NCBI GenBank assembly: GCA_016720935.1
Contig: JADKJP010000004.1
Coordinates: 434,001 to 498,000, forward strand
Reading direction: 5' to 3'
DNA: 64,000 bases
Source: Bacteroidota bacterium
GTDB lineage: Bacteria; Bacteroidota; Bacteroidia; AKYH767-A; 2013-40CM-41-45
Positions within the stretch are counted from its first letter, which is position 1, and each line of letters begins with the position of its first letter. Shown piece after piece: positions 61,662-64,000 of this stretch. The translations under genes and the position numbers were made by a program. The notes under the pieces are model-generated. The model was not told the DNA's origin and did not search any database. It saw only the letters and a program-made list of their open reading frames with translations.

Positions 61662-64000
61662 TTATTTGGTCAATTCCACCAACACAGAAAAATAAGCCAT
61701 TCTGCCGACTTCAGGACCACCATAAACAGTGAATTTTCGATTGTCGAGCAGATTTGAACTGCCAAGCTTGAGCGTCGTGTGAATTTTAGGGATTTTGTAG
61801 GACACCTGGGCATCTACCAAATCGTATGTTGGAACAAATCCGGTGAATTGAGGCGATCCTTCAAAATTGAAGCCTTTTATCCATTTGTAATTGATGTTAA
61901 ACCCAACATTTTTGATATGGACTTTATTGAAAAGATAAACATCCAGATCACGTGCACTGAATCCGACATTGTATTTATGCTCCGGTGAATTGAATGCAGG
62001 AATCAAAGGATCTGTTGAACCTCCGCGGTCCAAAAGGTTGTAGGAATAATTCCCGTTGAGAGCAAAAAACTTTTTGAAGTAATAGGTCATGCCGATGGAA
62101 ACTCCACGGGTCGTAACCCGATCTTTTGAATTGGTGGCGACACGATAAATATTATTCAGGTTAAACAAATTAACAGCCTGTACATAATCAACAGAGGCTC
62201 CGATTTTATAACCGATAAATTTTTTATACCAGCTGTAATAGGCGACCATATCGACATATAAATTTTTGAAAAGCGTGGTTCGGTAACCCAATTCAACCGT
62301 TTTCACTTCTTCCGGACGAATAGGATCAACATTAAAATACACAAGAGTGTCCGGATTCTGAGAATTGAATGCATTCAGCATACTTTCAATCGTGACGAGA
62401 GAATCAAACCCTGTGAGGTTTCCAACGAGCAATGCGCGACCAACATTGTAATACAAATACTGATCAGCAAGAGTAGGATTCCGGATCGCGGAGGACAAAG
62501 AAATCCTTACAATCTGCGCGGGATTGATGGTATACACACCACTTAAAGCCGGTGAAAAAAGGTAATTGAAGTTTTCATTTTTATCGAGACGGGCGGTGAG
62601 ATCTACTTTCAGTTTATCACCGATGAACCGCTTTTGCAAACCTGCATAAAATCCAAATTCGCGATTTTTGATCACATAACCACCCGTATCACGGAAAATG
62701 GTACCTCTGGAATCAGGACGGTATTCACGGAAGTTTCCACCAACGGTGATCTCCATGATCTTTGGTGTGAATTTGTATTCCGCATGCATGTGATACAATG
62801 CTGATTTGTCGTAGAAGCGTGATCCGCCTTCGGAATAAAGCGTACTTGTAATGGCATGAAAGGCCGAATCAAAGGCCGCCGTGCCCGGTTCAAAACGCGG
62901 GAACTGTCCTGCTGTGGTTACAGTCTGATCCGCGTATGCACGCGTCTCGTTGTGGTATTTGTACATCGAATCAGGGTAGTTCGCGAACAGCCATGGATTG
63001 ATTGCATTTACATAGTCTGTGTAAGACGGATATTGCGAAGGAGTGGGATAACCCGGCAATTGACGAACTTTTGTTCCATAGGTTGTATTCCAGTGATTGC
63101 TGTAATCCTGAGCCCAGCGACTGTCGCTTTTTGCGGCATCCTGCAAAAGCAATGCGGTAAGAAAAGCATCGTAGGAATTTCCCGCGTCTTCATTTGTGGC
63201 ATACATACGCACAAAGAATTTTCCTTCCTGTCTTACTTCAAGGCGTTGCTGGTAAAAGAAAATATCTTTCAGACTATAACGATTGTCTCCCTGGTAAACA
63301 GTTGTACCATTTCCAAAATTTGAAGACAAAATTATTTCTGTTTTCTCTGTTGCCTTGTAATGCAATGCAGCATTTAATTTCAGATTTTTTGTTCCGTAAT
63401 CAACAATATCTTTCTCTTCGTAACCACTGCGGTACCAGATGCCAAGACCCGGGCGAAGCGTTGCAATCGCGGAAGCGTCGTTCTGGCTGTTGTATTCATC
63501 ACCATAACGGTTCACCGCGTCATAACCACCGGGATTATTTTCTTTGTTCTTGGACTGCGGTGTAGCGGCGAGATTATTGGCTTCCCAATCATTTGCCTGC
63601 ATGTAAAACGCGTTCAGTTTATAACCAAACTTTTCTTTCCCTGCTTTGTTTTTAAACACCTGCGCCCAGCGAATTGCCGCCTGCATGAGGCTGCGCTCAC
63701 CTGTTTTGAGTTCAACTTCCAGACCCGGTTTTACAAAAGGGCTCCGGGTAGTCATGCTGATTACACCGTTGAATGCATTCGGACCATAATATGCGGAACT
63801 AGCCCCGGCAACGAGATCGACTTTCAATACATCGAGCTCTGAACTTCCGAGGAAATTTCCCAAGGAGAAATTCAGACCCGGCGCCTGGTTGTCGACACCA
63901 TCAATAATTTGTAATGAACGTACAGGGGAGGTACTGTTGAATCCGCGGGTGTTGACAATGGTAAATCCAAGAGAAGCGCTGGTAAGATCGACACCCTTCA
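61662..64000 (-). CDS. TonB-dependent receptor, 5' end outside window
   Basis: This is an outer-membrane active transporter. The frame is open to the window edge; what looks like a start at 63863 is an internal TTG (leucine). The upstream portion (VNTRGFNSTSPVRSLQIIDG, DNQAPGLNF) and the next segment (DVLKVDLVAGASSAYYGPNA, FNGVISMTTRSP) are the plug domain, followed by a 22-strand-type barrel rich in aromatic beta strands and ending YFSVLVELTK. The ligand is unknown; no SusD-like partner is visible here. It is convergent with none and lies upstream of the esterases on the same strand. Confidence 0.9.
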   Translation of the reverse strand, partial: KGVDLTSASLGFTIVNTRGFNSTSPVRSLQIIDGVDNQAPGLNFSLGNFLGSSELDVLKVDLVAGASSAYYGPNAFNGVISMTTRSPFVKPGLEVELKTGERSLMQAAIRWAQVFKNKAGKEKFGYKLNAFYMQANDWEANNLAATPQSKNKENNPGGYDAVNRYGDEYNSQNDASAIATLRPGLGIWYRSGYEEKDIVDYGTKNLKLNAALHYKATEKTEIILSSNFGNGTTVYQGDNRYSLKDIFFYQQRLEVRQEGKFFVRMYATNEDAGNSYDAFLTALLLQDAAKSDSRWAQDYSNHWNTTYGTKVRQLPGYPTPSQYPSYTDYVNAINPWLFANYPDSMYKYHNETRAYADQTVTTAGQFPRFEPGTAAFDSAFHAITSTLYSEGGSRFYDKSALYHMHAEYKFTPKIMEITVGGNFREYRPDSRGTIFRDTGGYVIKNREFGFYAGLQKRFIGDKLKVDLTARLDKNENFNYLFSPALSGVYTINPAQIVRISLSSAIRNPTLADQYLYYNVGRALLVGNLTGFDSLVTIESMLNAFNSQNPDTLVYFNVDPIRPEEVKTVELGYRTTLFKNLYVDMVAYYSWYKKFIGYKIGASVDYVQAVNLFNLNNIYRVATNSKDRVTTRGVSIGMTYYFKKFFALNGNYSYNLLDRGGSTDPLIPAFNSPEHKYNVGFSARDLDVYLFNKVHIKNVGFNINYKWIKGFNFEGSPQFTGFVPTYDLVDAQVSYKIPKIHTTLKLGSSNLLDNRKFTVYGGPEVGRMAYFSVLVELTK

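Noticed and set aside
1..64000. tRNA, rRNA, transposase or integrase genes
   Set aside because: None found by eye; absence is not proof, and a tRNAscan/Infernal run would settle it.

Overview
The window comes from a bacterium of the phylum Bacteroidota, probably a free-living, gliding or surface-associated member. The evidence is: many secreted proteins ending in type IX secretion (T9SS) type A or type B (gliding-motility, CHU_C) sorting domains; several promoters of the Bacteroidota form TAnnTTTG at -7; start codons without a Shine-Dalgarno sequence; the GT3 synthase/GT35 phosphorylase fusion typical of the phylum; and menaquinone made by the futalosine route. No rRNA, tRNA, CRISPR array, transposase or intact prophage was seen.

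Layout. 1-4.5 kb: the end of a complex I operon (nuoH partial, I, J, K), then acetyl-CoA synthetase where nuoL would be expected. 4.7-8.9 kb (minus): an ECF sigma factor, an anti-sigma-like membrane protein and two GIN-domain (DUF2807) envelope proteins, with two simple-sequence repeats in the intergenic gaps. 8.9-11.9 kb: serine dehydratase and a secreted protein. 11.9-22.4 kb (minus): a glycogen/alpha-glucan cluster (MFS transporter, GDE, GT4, GH57, GT3-GT35 fusion). 22.6-27.6 kb: secreted proteins, the RIC Fe-S repair protein, DUF2752 and DUF4234 membrane proteins, and OsmC. 28-37.6 kb: two histidine kinases (one with about nine PAS domains), a T9SS Asp-box protein and a TPR-adenylate cyclase. 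38-44.6 kb: a small-peptide locus (below). 44.7-58.5 kb: housekeeping genes (lepA, metF, ribE, mqnC, pepA, pdxA) mixed with two large T9SS type B proteins, an ORF6N gene and an intergenic repeat island. 58.6-64 kb: two paralogous secreted esterases and a TonB-dependent receptor that runs off the end.

The most novel item is at 38.0-44.6 kb. Five short basic peptides (37-48 aa), too small for ordinary gene calling, share a double-glycine leader (KKL-S/T-K-x-E-x-KA-V/I-VGG in four, a diverged form in the fifth) followed by a Lys/Ser/Thr-rich, cysteine-free core. Four cores end KLQS-x-TGI-S/A. They form two duplicated bicistronic cassettes (B-A and D-C) with matching terminators and matching upstream blocks, plus a single gene E. 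The first gene of each transcript carries the same leader element (a small hairpin with compensatory changes, then AGAGTARGC) ending 23-24 nt before the start codon. Divergent from gene E is a cysteine-rich protein whose C-terminus looks like a PqqD-type RiPP recognition element. This suggests an undescribed RiPP-like or secreted-peptide system. No transporter, peptidase or classical modifying enzyme lies in the window, so the function remains inference.
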